NCBI GenBank assembly: GCA_944386645.1
Contig: CALXBW010000012.1
Coordinates: 1 to 49,598 of the forward strand
Length of the DNA: 49,598 bases
Direction: 5' to 3'
Source of the DNA: an uncultured Clostridia bacterium
Lineage (GTDB): Bacteria; Bacillota; Clostridia; TANB77; CAG-508
Shown here piece by piece: positions 1 through 8,031 of this stretch. Both the position numbers and the translations under genes were made by a program. Numbering within the stretch: the first letter of the stretch is position 1; each line of letters begins with the position of its first letter. The notes beneath the pieces were generated by a model that worked only from the letters and a program-made list of their open reading frames with translations, was not told the origin of the DNA and ran no database searches.

Positions 1-28
1 CCTCATTATTTTTATATATTAAATATTA

Positions 29-1231
29 TTATTCAATTATATCAGCAACTATACCAGAACCAACTGTTCTTCCACCTTCACGAATAGCAAATCTTAATCC
101 TTTTTCTATAGCTATTGGTGTTATTAATTCTATTTCCATAGAAACATTATCTCCTGGCATAACCATTTCTGTTCCAGCAGGTAATTCTATAACACCTGTA
201 ACATCTGTTGTTCTAAAATAGAATTGTGGTCTATATCCATTGAAGAATGGTGTATGTCTTCCACCTTCTTCTTTAGTTAATACATAAACCTCTGCTTTGA
301 ATTTTGTATGTGGATGTATTGTTCCTGGTTTTGCTAAAACTTGACCTCTTTCAATTTCATTTCTTTGAATTCCTCTTAAAAGAACTCCTATATTATCTCC
401 AGCTTCTGCTTGATCTAATAATTTTCTGAACATTTCAACACCAGTAACAACTGTTTTCTTTCTTTCATGTGAAAGTCCAACAATTTCAACTTCCTCTGAA
501 ACTTTTATTGTTCCTCTTTCTACTCTACCTGTTGCAACTGTTCCTCTACCAGTAATTGTGAAAACATCTTCTACTGGCATTAAGAATGGTTGATCAACTG
601 GTCTTTCTGGTGTTGGTATATATGAATCAACTGCATCCATTAATTCTTTAATGCATTGATATTCTGGTGCATTTGGATCTGTTGCAGAAGATTCTAATAC
701 TTTTAATGAAGATCCTTTTATTACTGGAATATCATCTCCTGGGAAATCATAGCTTGATAATAAGTCTCTAACTTCCATTTCAACTAAATCTAATAATTCT
801 GGATCATCAACCATATCACATTTGTTTAAATATACAACTATATATTTAACACCAACTTGTCTTGCAAGTAATATATGTTCTCTTGTTTGAGGCATTGGAC
901 CATCAGCTGCAGAAACAACTAATATTGCTCCATCCATTTGTGCAGCACCTGTAATCATATTCTTTACATAATCAGCATGACCTGGACAGTCAACATGTGC
1001 ATAATGTCTATTTTCTGTTTCATACTCAACATGTGCTGTATTAATTGTGATTCCTCTTGCTTTCTCCTCTGGAGCTCCATCTATTTGATCATATGCTGTG
1101 TATTGTGCTTTTCCTAACAATCCTAAATATTTTGTGATTGCTGCTGTTGTTGTTGTTTTTCCATGGTCAACGTGACCAATTGTACCAATGTTAACATGTG
1201 GTTTTGTTCTTTCAAATTTTGCTTTTGCCAT
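29..1231 (-). CDS. tuf: Elongation factor Tu
   Basis: Translational GTPase that brings aminoacyl-tRNA to the ribosomal A site in the cytoplasm. The 400-residue protein is full length. The P-loop GHVDHGKT is at residues 19-26, DCPGH at 81-85 and NKCD at 136-139, followed by the two beta-barrel domains, ending with the usual [11 protein letters not shown] segment. The start is well placed behind an AGGAGG ribosome binding site. It is the last gene of the str block, 150 bp after fusA, and has its own promoter in that gap. It may be the only tuf or one of two; the window cannot tell. Identification is certain from the sequence. Confidence 0.99.
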   Translation of the reverse strand: MAKAKFERTKPHVNIGTIGHVDHGKTTTTAAITKYLGLLGKAQYTAYDQIDGAPEEKARGITINTAHVEYETENRHYAHVDCPGHADYVKNMITGAAQMDGAILVVSAADGPMPQTREHILLARQVGVKYIVVYLNKCDMVDDPELLDLVEMEVRDLLSSYDFPGDDIPVIKGSSLKVLESSATDPNAPEYQCIKELMDAVDSYIPTPERPVDQPFLMPVEDVFTITGRGTVATGRVERGTIKVSEEVEIVGLSHERKKTVVTGVEMFRKLLDQAEAGDNIGVLLRGIQRNEIERGQVLAKPGTIHPHTKFKAEVYVLTKEEGGRHTPFFNGYRPQFYFRTTDVTGVIELPAGTEMVMPGDNVSMEIELITPIAIEKGLRFAIREGGRTVGSGIVADIIE

Positions 1232-1313
1232 TTAAAAATCCTCCTTTAATTTTTTAGATGTTTTACATCTATCTATATTTTTAAAATTGAAAACTTATTT
1301 TCCGTTTATGGGT

Positions 1314-1342
1314 ATTTTACAATAAATTTTCTAAATATGCAA
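1314..1342 (-). promoter_or_regulatory. Predicted promoter for tuf
   Basis: On the minus strand TTGCAT (1342-1337) is followed after 17 bases by TAAAAT (1319-1314), about 80 bases before the tuf start. It suggests tuf is also transcribed separately from fusA. No terminator is visible between the two genes, so read-through is possible as well. Confidence 0.55.
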
Positions 1343-1381
1343 GCTTTTTAATTTATTATTAAATTATTTTTCATGCATATT

Positions 1382-3466
1382 CTATTCTTCGTTTTTCTTT
1401 CTAGAAGCTACAATAGTTTCTAGTACAGATTTTGGAACTTCTTCATAATGTGATGGTTCCATTGCATATGTTCCTCTTCCTTGAGTTTTTGAACGTAAAT
1501 CTGTTGCATATCCAAACATTTCAGAAAGTGGAATAAATCCTCTTATTATTTGATTTCCATTTCTAGCTTCCATTCCTTCCATTCTTCCACGTCTAGAATT
1601 TATATCGCCAATAACATCTCCCATATATTCTTCCGGAACTGTTACTTCTACTTTCATTATTGGTTCTAATATAACTGGACTTGCTTTTTTACATCCATCT
1701 TTGAAAGCCATTGATGCAGCTATTTTAAATGCCATTTCTGAAGAGTCAACTTCATGATATGATCCATCTACTAAAGTAGCTTTAAAATCTATAACTGGAT
1801 ATCCAGCAAGCACACCACTTTCAGCGGCTTCTCTAATACCTGCTTCTATAGGTTTTACATATTCTTTTGGTACTGCTCCACCTACTATTTTACTTTCAAA
1901 TTCTATACCTTTTCCTGGCTCTAATGGTTCTAATTCTAACCAAACATGACCATATTGTCCTTTACCACCAGATTGACGTATAAATTTACCTTCTACTCTA
2001 ACAGGTTTTCTTATTGTTTCTTTATATGCAACTTGTGGTTTTCCTACATTTGCTTCAACTTTAAATTCTCTTTTTAATCTATCTACTATTATATCTAAGT
2101 GTAATTCACCCATACCTGCAATAACAGTTTGACCTGTTTCATGATTTGTATATGTTTTAAATGTTGGATCTTCTTCAGCAAGTTTTGCTAAAGCAATACC
2201 CATTTTCTCTTGAGCTACTTTATCTTTTGGCTCAATTGCTATATCAATAACAGGCTCTGGGAACTCCATAGATTCTAATATTACAGGATTATCTATATCA
2301 CATAATGTATCTCCTGTTGTTACTTCTTTTAATCCAACTGCTGCTGCAATATCTCCAGCATATACTTTTTCTATATCTTCTCTGTGATTTGCATGCATTT
2401 GTAATATTCTACCTATTCTTTCCTTTTTATCTTTATTAGCATTTAATACTGTTGAACCAGATGATAATGTTCCTGAATATACTCTAAAGAAACATAATTT
2501 ACCAACAAATGGGTCTGTAGCTATTTTAAATGCTAATGCTGCAAATGGTTGATCATCACCTGTTATTCTTTCTGTTTCATTTCCATCTAAATCTACACCT
2601 TTTATATGTGGTATATCTAGTGGAGAAGGCATATATTCTACAATATTATTTAATAATTCTTGTACACCTTTATTTTTATAAGATGATCCACAACATACAG
2701 GTACTATATTATTAGCTATAGTTCCTTTTCTTATAGCAGCTTTTATTTCTTGCTCAGTTAATTCTCCACCATCTAAATATTTCATCATCAATTCATCATC
2801 TTGCTCTGCTGCAGCTTCAATTAATTGAGCATGATATTTTTCTGCTAATTCTTTCATATCTTCTGGTATATCTGTTTCTTCTATTTCTTTTCCTAAATCA
2901 TCTTTATGAATAAATGCTCTCATTTTTATTAAATCAACTATTCCAACAAAAGTATCTTCTGCTCCTATTGGTAGTTGAACTGGAACTGCATTAGCATTTA
3001 ATCTTGATTTCATTTGCTCAACACAACCAAAGAAATTTGCACCTGTAATATCCATTTTATTTACATATGCCATTCTTGGTACATGATATTTATCTGCTTG
3101 TCTCCAAACAGTTTCTGATTGTGGTTGTACACCACCCTTAGCACAAAATACAGTAACTGAACCATCTAATACTCTTAAAGATCTTTCAACTTCAACTGTA
3201 AAATCAACGTGTCCAGGTGTATCTATGATATTTATTCTATGACCTAACCATTGACAAGTAGTAGCAGCTGAAGTAATTGTAATACCTCTTTCTTGCTCTT
3301 GTTCCATCCAGTCCATTGTTGCTGCACCTTCATGAACTTCTCCTATTTTATGTGTTTTACCTGTATAAAATAGAATTCTTTCAGTTGTTGTTGTTTTTCC
3401 AGCATCTATATGTGCCATTATTCCTATATTTCTTGTTTTCTCAAGTGGAAAAGCTCTTCCTGCCAT
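1382..3466 (-). CDS. fusA: Elongation factor G
   Basis: GTPase that drives translocation on the ribosome and, with ribosome recycling factor, subunit splitting. The 694-residue length is normal. G1 is AHIDAGKT at 18-25, G3 is DTPGH at 82-86 and G4 is NKMD at 136-139. The later domains carry the expected GMGELHLD and RGRMEGME segments. An AGGAGGG ribosome binding site precedes the start. It lies between rpsG and tuf in the conserved str order, 94 bp after rpsG, and is probably cotranscribed with it. Nothing suggests an EF-G2 or Tet-type paralog. Confidence 0.99.
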   Translation of the reverse strand: MAGRAFPLEKTRNIGIMAHIDAGKTTTTERILFYTGKTHKIGEVHEGAATMDWMEQEQERGITITSAATTCQWLGHRINIIDTPGHVDFTVEVERSLRVLDGSVTVFCAKGGVQPQSETVWRQADKYHVPRMAYVNKMDITGANFFGCVEQMKSRLNANAVPVQLPIGAEDTFVGIVDLIKMRAFIHKDDLGKEIEETDIPEDMKELAEKYHAQLIEAAAEQDDELMMKYLDGGELTEQEIKAAIRKGTIANNIVPVCCGSSYKNKGVQELLNNIVEYMPSPLDIPHIKGVDLDGNETERITGDDQPFAALAFKIATDPFVGKLCFFRVYSGTLSSGSTVLNANKDKKERIGRILQMHANHREDIEKVYAGDIAAAVGLKEVTTGDTLCDIDNPVILESMEFPEPVIDIAIEPKDKVAQEKMGIALAKLAEEDPTFKTYTNHETGQTVIAGMGELHLDIIVDRLKREFKVEANVGKPQVAYKETIRKPVRVEGKFIRQSGGKGQYGHVWLELEPLEPGKGIEFESKIVGGAVPKEYVKPIEAGIREAAESGVLAGYPVIDFKATLVDGSYHEVDSSEMAFKIAASMAFKDGCKKASPVILEPIMKVEVTVPEEYMGDVIGDINSRRGRMEGMEARNGNQIIRGFIPLSEMFGYATDLRSKTQGRGTYAMEPSHYEEVPKSVLETIVASRKKNEE

Positions 3467-3560
3467 TGCTCTTATTTCCCTCCTTTAAGTAATACTATTT
3501 CGTACACTTATTACATATATTATAATCCAAAACTTTTAAAATATTAGTTTTGTTTAAATT

Positions 3561-4031
3561 TTACCATTTATAATGTGCAAAAGCTCTGTTAGCTTCAGCC
3601 ATTCTATGTGTATCTTCTTTCTTCTTGAAAGCTCCACCAGTGTTATTTACAGCATCTATAATTTCTCCAGCTAATTTCTCAGCCATTGTTTTTTCATGTC
3701 TATTTCTTGCATAAGTAACAAGCCATCTTAAACCTAATGTTTGTTTTCTTTCAGGTCTTATTTCGATTGGAACTTGATATGTAGCTCCACCTACTCTTCT
3801 TGCTTTAACTTCAAGAACAGGCATAATGTTATTTAATGCTAATTCAAAAACTTCCAATGGATTTTTTTGTTCCTTTTCCTTTATAATGTCAAAAGCACCA
3901 TAAACAATTTTTTGTGCTACTGTTTTTTTACCATCTAGCATAATATTGTTTATTAATTTTGTAACTATTTTGCTATTATATATTGGATCTGGTAACACAT
4001 CTCTTTTAGCTATATAACCTTTTCTTGGCAC
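3561..4031 (-). CDS. rpsG: 30S ribosomal protein S7
   Basis: Primary 16S rRNA binding protein that nucleates assembly of the 30S head. The 156-residue length and the N-terminus [20 protein letters not shown] are typical. The conserved VGGATYQVP segment is near residue 80, and [14 protein letters not shown] near 112 continues into the C-terminal helix. It is the second gene of the str block, 144 bp after rpsL. A small hairpin with a GATACTTT stem lies in that gap near 4074-4095; it resembles neither a strong terminator nor a known leader. Confidence 0.99.
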   Translation of the reverse strand: MPRKGYIAKRDVLPDPIYNSKIVTKLINNIMLDGKKTVAQKIVYGAFDIIKEKEQKNPLEVFELALNNIMPVLEVKARRVGGATYQVPIEIRPERKQTLGLRWLVTYARNRHEKTMAEKLAGEIIDAVNNTGGAFKKKEDTHRMAEANRAFAHYKW

Positions 4032-4175
4032 TATTCTTCACTCCTTTACTAAAAACTATAATTTTAATAAAATACGATACTTTAAAAAAAGTATCAGTTA
4101 CTCTGAAAAACTCAGTTTAGTGCTACATAAAAATTAATGTAATATATTTTATTTAGCACCTCAGGATAACCTATT

Positions 4176-4589
4176 TTATTTCTTAGGTTTTTTTGCTCCA
4201 TATTTAGATCTAGCTTGATTTCTATCTTTAACTCCAGCTGTATCTAAAGTTCCTCTTATAATATGATATCTAACACCAGGTAAGTCTTTAACTCTTCCAC
4301 CTCTTATTAAAACAACACTGTGTTCTTGTAAGTTATGTCCTATTCCTGGTATATATGAAGTAACTTCATATCCATTTGAAAGTCTAACCCTAGCAACTTT
4401 TCTTAAAGCTGAGTTTGGTTTCTTAGGTGTAACTGTTTTAACTACTGTACATACACCTCTTTTTTGTGGTGCTCTATTATTTGTTTGTCTATTCTTTTTA
4501 GAGTTAAAACCTTTTTGAAGAGCTGGTGCATTAGATTTTGTTGTTGAGCTTTTTCTTCCTTTTCTTACTAATTGATTAATTGTTGGCAT
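4176..4589 (-). CDS. rpsL: 30S ribosomal protein S12
   Basis: Decoding-centre protein of the small subunit, 137 residues. TPKKPNS (K56, K57) and RVKDLPG (K101, D102) are the two loops touching the decoding site. Lysine at both positions is the streptomycin-sensitive form in known bacteria. D102 matches the aspartate that RimO methylthiolates in other bacteria, and a rimO gene is at 35289-36599 here. The start follows an AGGTG-like site in the leader. It is first in the str block and has a good promoter. Confidence 0.99.
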   Translation of the reverse strand: MPTINQLVRKGRKSSTTKSNAPALQKGFNSKKNRQTNNRAPQKRGVCTVVKTVTPKKPNSALRKVARVRLSNGYEVTSYIPGIGHNLQEHSVVLIRGGRVKDLPGVRYHIIRGTLDTAGVKDRNQARSKYGAKKPKK

Positions 4590-4646
4590 TTTTTCACCTC
4601 CGCTAAATAAAATATATTACTAATATTCTCTATATTAGCATTGTAT

Positions 4647-4675
4647 ATTTTACCATTGTTTTAGCGCTTAGTCAA
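4647..4675 (-). promoter_or_regulatory. Predicted promoter of the str operon
   Basis: On the minus strand TTGACT (4675-4670) and TAAAAT (4652-4647) are separated by 17 bases, giving a leader of about 50 bases before rpsL. It fits a housekeeping sigma-70 promoter. Confidence 0.65.
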
Positions 4676-4748
4676 TATTTAGTGGAATTTATTTTTCCAT
4701 ATTGCTTTACAGTTGTATTATTAATTCACAGTCATAAAACAAAATAAA

Positions 4749-4950
4749 GAATTTGATATAATAATATCGGATAAATTTTGAATGCGATTGGAGATGTTTA
4801 TAGAATTTGTTATATAATTTAATGAGGAATGTTCATGGGCAAAATCTTTGATTTTGAGCCTGAATGAAAGAGGCTCATTAAATTATTTTACAAATTCTTA
4901 AATATCGTATTGAGCCGAAAAAATTTATCCGATATTATTATATCAAATTC
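4749..4950. repeat. 202-bp inverted-repeat element, MITE-like
   Basis: The outer 31 bases (4749-4779) are exactly the reverse complement of 4920-4950. Inside, an imperfect second pair of arms (around 4801-4826 and 4872-4898) and a central hairpin with arms GGGCAAAATC/GATTTTGAGCC near 4837-4860 continue the fold. No reading frame of note is present and no target-site duplication is obvious. It could be a non-autonomous mobile element, a structured RNA or a very large terminator. No second full copy is in this window. Confidence 0.7.
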
Positions 4951-4980
4951 TTATGCCATTAATTGTAACAATTTATATCT

Positions 4981-5033
4981 TCAATTTTTAAGAAATATCT
5001 TTGTAGAACAGGCGAACACTGCTTTCCCCTACA
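4981..5033 (-). repeat. Dispersed palindromic repeat, family 1, copy a
   Basis: A TCAATTTTT..AGAAATATCTTTGTAG arm is followed by GGCGAACACTG and a CCCCTACA end, so the outer TGTAG and CTACA parts pair. It shares this layout with copies at 5481, 46923 and 49381, and with shorter relatives at 7528 and 49279. Confidence 0.7.
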
Positions 5034-5109
5034 ACTATAATATTAGATTTTATAAATCTTTTTGTATATATATTTTTTAGATAATAGGAATTTAAATTTC
5101 CTATTATTT

Positions 5110-5141
5110 AAAAAACCGCACCTATATAGATGCGGTTTTTT
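5110..5141. terminator. Rho-independent terminator (bidirectional)
   Basis: AAAAAACCGCA and TGCGGTTTTTT pair around a short loop. Read on the minus strand it ends the small gene at 5146-5355. Confidence 0.8.
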
Positions 5142-5145
5142 ACTT

Positions 5146-5355
5146 TCATTTTAAGAGTGAAATTATTTCATTCACTTTTATCCCTACGTCTGAATCTTCG
5201 TTTGATGTAGGTGATGTGATATCAAGAATATTTTTTTCATTTTCAATCACCTGTTTACTCTGATTTCTCATTGCTAATGCTTCTGAGCAATTTACATTTA
5301 CCGTTCCAAATACAATAGCTACACCCAAAAAAACATACAGCAATCTTGTAAACAT
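5146..5355 (-). CDS. Small secreted protein of unknown function (69 aa)
   Basis: No family is recognised. Residues 4-20 are hydrophobic and are followed by CSEALA, a plausible signal-peptidase site after ALA near residue 29. That would leave a mature peptide of about 40 acidic, polar residues. The start is supported by AAGGAGG eight bases upstream, a promoter at 5392-5421 and a terminator right after the stop, so it is a single-gene transcript. It is the first of four small exported-protein genes (5146-7028), though its C-terminus does not resemble the others. It could be a peptide signal, an antimicrobial precursor or a decayed paralog; none is shown. Confidence 0.6.
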   Translation of the reverse strand: MFTRLLYVFLGVAIVFGTVNVNCSEALAMRNQSKQVIENEKNILDITSPTSNEDSDVGIKVNEIISLLK

Positions 5356-5391
5356 TTTAGTATCCTCCTTAAAAATTATTAAATTACAATA

Positions 5392-5421
5392 TTTATATCA
5401 TATTTTATGTAAAGCTGTCAA
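5392..5421 (-). promoter_or_regulatory. Predicted promoter of the 69-aa secreted protein
   Basis: Minus strand TTGACA (5421-5416) and TATAAA (5397-5392) are separated by 18 bases. Confidence 0.6.
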
Positions 5422-5480
5422 TACTTTTGTTTAATTTTGTAAATTAAAAGGTAACTCTATTAAGAAGTAGAATTAATATA

Positions 5481-5534
5481 TTCAATTTTTGAGAAATATC
5501 TTTGTAGTTCGGGCGAACACTGTTTGCCCCTACA
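5481..5534 (-). repeat. Dispersed palindromic repeat, family 1, copy b
   Basis: Nearly the same as copy a: TTCAATTTTTGAGAAATATC, TTTGTAG, then GGGCGAACACTGTTTGCCC and TACA. The GGGCGAACACTGTTTGCCC part is itself an inverted repeat. Confidence 0.75.
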
Positions 5535-5583
5535 TCTATTCTATTAGATTTTTTCTATTTTAGATTTTACATCTAAATAGTTA

Positions 5584-5615
5584 AATTAAAAGAGATGCCT
5601 ATTAAAAGCATCTCT
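5584..5615 (-). terminator. Rho-independent terminator
   Basis: AGAGATGC (5591-5598) pairs with GCATCTCT (5608-5615). On the minus strand the stem is followed by TTTTAATTT. It ends the gene at 5634-5975. Confidence 0.7.
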
Positions 5616-5633
5616 ATGGAGTCATCATTATTG

Positions 5634-5975
5634 CTAAGTATCAATAGGTATAAATTTTATTTTTGCATAAAATTTTCCTTTATAATCACTACTGCAATTA
5701 TTATAGATAATAAGATAATTTTCTGGTGCATCTAGCACATTTAAAGAGTACATTATATCTTGTAATACCTTGCTATCATAATCAATCAGCAATTCTAATT
5801 TTTTATTAGAGTTATCTGCCAGAAAATTCATAATTGTTTTCAAATCTGATTCTTCAAGTTGATACACTTGATTATCATCATTTTCAACTCGTACAATTGC
5901 AGATGCATTTGTAGTTGTTGTCATAGCATTTGCTAATATAAATAAGAATGCAACTACAAGTAATAACTTTTTCAT
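5634..5975 (-). CDS. Small secreted protein of unknown function (113 aa)
   Basis: No known family is recognised. Translation probably starts at the ATG at 5975 (MKKLLLVVAF), which has AGGAG upstream; a longer frame to 6017 would put 14 residues before a clear signal peptide. Residues 3-19 are hydrophobic and ASA near residue 25 is a likely cleavage site. The mature part ends in an ENYLIIYNN segment resembling NYYIILSE and GYYIKITN in the genes at 6135 and 6717, so these look like diverged paralogs. An extended -10 (TGGTATAAT) at 6025-6033 and a terminator make it a separate transcript. Confidence 0.6.
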   Translation of the reverse strand: MKKLLLVVAFLFILANAMTTTTNASAIVRVENDDNQVYQLEESDLKTIMNFLADNSNKKLELLIDYDSKVLQDIMYSLNVLDAPENYLIIYNNCSSDYKGKFYAKIKFIPIDT

Positions 5976-6079
5976 GATGAACCGACTCCTTTTTAAGTAA
6001 TACATATTAAATGTCAATATCTGTATTATACCACTTTTTATAGTGCTTATTAAACAATTTATGTTATTTTTATGAGCAT

Positions 6080-6110
6080 TTTAAAAGAGGGCGTCTATTC
6101 AGACACCCTC
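6080..6110 (-). terminator. Rho-independent terminator
   Basis: GAGGGCGTCT (6087-6096) pairs with AGACACCCTC (6101-6110), followed on the minus strand by a T-run. It ends the gene at 6135-6476. Directly before it in the RNA is TTGCTCCAT (6121-6113), complementary to the predicted 5' end of the same transcript. Confidence 0.75.
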
Positions 6111-6134
6111 CTATGGAGCAATTTTTTACTACTA

Positions 6135-6476
6135 CTACTCTAAATTAATTATAAACATATTTTGTTGCATTACTTCATCATCTTTTCCAAACCATGTTGG
6201 TTCAGATAATATGATGTAGTAATTTCCATCCATTACAGCCTCTCCTAGGCTTGTAATTTTTAATTCATCCTCTGTCTTAACAGACATTACTTTAATTTTA
6301 CTTATCCCTCCTTCTAATTCAGTAGCAAAAACTTCTTTACTCGTATTTGCAATTTCATAGACATTCCCATCAATTTCAGCTGTAACTTCCTGATACTTTT
6401 GAGTATCAGATGCATTTGTAATGCTAGCAAAAGAGAATGTAATTAAAGCAATCATTAAAACAAATATTTTTTTCAT
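6135..6476 (-). CDS. Small secreted protein of unknown function (113 aa)
   Basis: No family is recognised. The N-terminus MKKIFVLMIALITFSFASIT is a clear signal peptide with cleavage likely at SITNA-SD. The mature part is about 90 residues, acidic and cysteine-free. Its GNYYIILSE segment near residue 88 matches the paralog at 6717-7028 (GYYIKITN), and both end in a short hydrophobic strand. GGGAG lies nine bases before the start. Promoter and terminator close around the gene, so it is expressed alone. The outside location and paralogous neighbours suggest a cell-surface or secreted role, but no activity can be read from the sequence. Confidence 0.65.
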   Translation of the reverse strand: MKKIFVLMIALITFSFASITNASDTQKYQEVTAEIDGNVYEIANTSKEVFATELEGGISKIKVMSVKTEDELKITSLGEAVMDGNYYIILSEPTWFGKDDEVMQQNMFIINLE

Positions 6477-6523
6477 AAAAAATTTCTCCCTTCAAAATGC
6501 AAAACATGTTGCTCCATGAATAT

Positions 6524-6552
6524 ATTATAACATTTTTAGCACAATCTGTAAA
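6524..6552 (-). promoter_or_regulatory. Predicted promoter, start at ATGGAGCAAC
   Basis: Minus strand TTTACA (6552-6547), 17 bases, TATAAT (6529-6524). The expected start point near 6517 places ATGGAGCAAC at the extreme 5' end of the transcript. Confidence 0.7.
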
Positions 6553-6641
6553 TGTATTATGTGAATTTTGTTATTAGTTATACTTATGCCTATTATTATT
6601 TTAATTATATATCATCTTATACTTTTTGATTTTTAGGCATT

Positions 6642-6670
6642 TTAAAAGAGATGCCTATTTAGACATCTCT
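6642..6670 (-). terminator. Rho-independent terminator
   Basis: AGAGATG (6647-6653) pairs with CATCTCT (6664-6670), with a TTTTAAAA tail on the minus strand. It ends the gene at 6717-7028 and is preceded in the RNA by TTGCTCCA (6680-6673). Confidence 0.7.
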
Positions 6671-6716
6671 TTTGGAGCAATTTGTTTATATCCGAAAAAT
6701 ATATGTTATTATTCAT

Positions 6717-7028
6717 TTATATCTCAAAAATATACCCACTTTCTACTAAAACCTCATTTTGACTTTCTTTCCAGCTCCTGTTTGTAATCTTTATATAATA
6801 ACCTACATTATTCAACTCATTTATACTTGTCTTATCCCTACTTATAGGTATCCGCTCTATTTTGTTAATTGATTGAAGATTTTGTTTTAAAGTTTCTACT
6901 GAATTATTTTGATTATTAATTCTACTAATTAAATCTTGATAACTATTTACTCTATCATACGCCATACAATTTGTAGTATTAAGAACTAATAATCCAACAA
7001 ATGAGAAAATCGCTAATAATGTTTTCAT
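6717..7028 (-). CDS. Small secreted protein of unknown function (103 aa)
   Basis: No family is recognised. MKTLLAIFSFVGLLVLNTTN is a signal peptide; the stretch NCMAYD could be a cleavage site after CMA. An N- and Q-rich middle (residues 30-55) may form a helix, followed by a GYYIKITN strand shared with the gene at 6135. GGAG precedes the start. The gene has its own promoter and terminator. Together with the three genes to its left it forms a cluster of diverged single-gene cassettes, probably made by local duplication. Confidence 0.65.
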   Translation of the reverse strand: MKTLLAIFSFVGLLVLNTTNCMAYDRVNSYQDLISRINNQNNSVETLKQNLQSINKIERIPISRDKTSINELNNVGYYIKITNRSWKESQNEVLVESGYIFEI

Positions 7029-7073
7029 TTTAATCGCTCCTTTTGTAATATACTAAGTTGCTCCAGTTTTTCT

Positions 7074-7101
7074 ATTATACCACTTTTTTTATAAATCTCA
7101 A
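7074..7101 (-). promoter_or_regulatory. Predicted promoter, start near TGGAGCAAC
   Basis: Minus strand TTGAGA (7101-7096), 16 bases, TATAAT (7079-7074) with an upstream TGG. The predicted start near 7067 is followed at once by TGGAGCAAC, as in the promoter at 6524. Confidence 0.7.
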
Positions 7102-7118
7102 TATTTTATGTGAATTTT

Positions 7119-7508
7119 TTAATCTAAATCTTTCAAAACTTCTCTTAAAACTTGTTTTGACTCTTCAAATGTTATTTCATCAATAGCTTTTTCTACATCA
7201 ACCCACATAATTTGTGCTACTTCCTCTTCTTGTGGTTTATCATTTCCTGATACCTTTCTTGCCAAGAAATATATAACATCTTTTACTACTCCTTCTTCTG
7301 GACAATATGTTTCTTTGTAACATTTATTACTAATTATCTCTACATCAATATTAGTTTCCTCTTTTACTTCTCTTTTTGCAGTTTCCATTTCTGTCTCATT
7401 TTCTTCTGGATGCCCCTTTGGGAAACCTATATGTCCTTTTTTATGTTTTACAAGCAATATTTTTCCATTATTAAATACTATACATCCACATGATTTATCT
7501 TTTATCAT
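7119..7508 (-). CDS. Nudix hydrolase, Ap4A-hydrolase-like
   Basis: The Nudix box is visible from about residue 32: G-x5-E-x7-REVKEET, with the glutamates that hold Mg2+. The opening SCGCIVF and the WVDVEKA segment near residue 105 resemble the asymmetric bis(5'-nucleosyl)-tetraphosphatase group, which cleaves Ap4A to ATP and AMP, but substrate cannot be fixed from sequence. At 129 residues it is a single-domain enzyme. It lies between the secreted-protein cluster and the prepilin-like gene and has no clear operon partner. RBS: AGGTTTG-type region just before the ATG. Confidence 0.85.
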   Translation of the reverse strand: MIKDKSCGCIVFNNGKILLVKHKKGHIGFPKGHPEENETEMETAKREVKEETNIDVEIISNKCYKETYCPEEGVVKDVIYFLARKVSGNDKPQEEEVAQIMWVDVEKAIDEITFEESKQVLREVLKDLD

Positions 7509-7527
7509 ACAAACCTCCGTTTTAGCA

Positions 7528-7558
7528 ATTTCTTTGTAGTTGCTCGAACAATGTTTTT
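7528..7558 (-). repeat. Dispersed palindromic repeat, family 1, short relative c
   Basis: TTTCTTTGTAGTTGCTCGAACAATG keeps the TTTGTAG and CGAACA parts of the family but lacks the CCCCTACA arm, so it is degenerate or truncated. Confidence 0.45.
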
Positions 7559-7599
7559 AAAATTAATGACATTTGAACTTTATTCTACTATACACTACT

Positions 7600-8019
7600 C
7601 TATGGCAACACATACCTTATATTTCTTATTATAGTAGTCCCCTTACCTATTTCCATATTAACTGCAACAACTTGCTTATAATCCAAATTAATTACCTCAA
7701 ACTTGCATTTTTTTACATTGTTTACCAATGCTGCTTTGTTTAAATATATTTTGTTGTCCTGAAAAGTATACTTATTTCCACTACTAAACTCAATTGAATT
7801 ACTTGTTACATTTGTTATCTCATTATTTATCTTCTTAACCTCTTCTACAAAAGCTAAATTAAATTTACTGTATTCAGCTACTCTATCTGTTGCCTCATTC
7901 ATTTGTACAATATTTGTGTTAATAAATGATATTATTACAGTAACTATTCCTATTATTATAGTAAAACCAACTACGTAAACAACTAGATTTGCAAGCGTAA
8001 TACCTTTATTATCTTTCAT
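7600..8019 (-). CDS. Prepilin-like protein with altered N-methylation motif
   Basis: The start MKDNKGITLANLVVYVVGFT resembles type IV prepilin leaders: a short basic stretch, glycine, then a hydrophobic helix (residues 9-30). In classic prepilins the glycine is followed by F-T-L-I-E; here it is I-T-L-A-N, so the glutamate at +5 is replaced by asparagine. The remaining ~105 residues form a small globular domain ending in a short hydrophobic strand. It is 12 bp after mnmA and probably cotranscribed with it. Possible roles are a minor pseudopilin of a ComG-type system or a simple membrane-anchored protein. No pilus ATPase or peptidase is nearby. Confidence 0.55.
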   Translation of the reverse strand: MKDNKGITLANLVVYVVGFTIIIGIVTVIISFINTNIVQMNEATDRVAEYSKFNLAFVEEVKKINNEITNVTSNSIEFSSGNKYTFQDNKIYLNKAALVNNVKKCKFEVINLDYKQVVAVNMEIGKGTTIIRNIRYVLP

Positions 8020-8031
8020 AATAAACCTCCT

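Noticed and set aside
2530..2715. Plus-strand frames antisense to fusA and many others antisense to dnaG, recG, aspS and pyrG
   Set aside because: They are low-complexity L/F/S/I-rich shadows without ribosome sites, a by-product of AT-rich coding strands.
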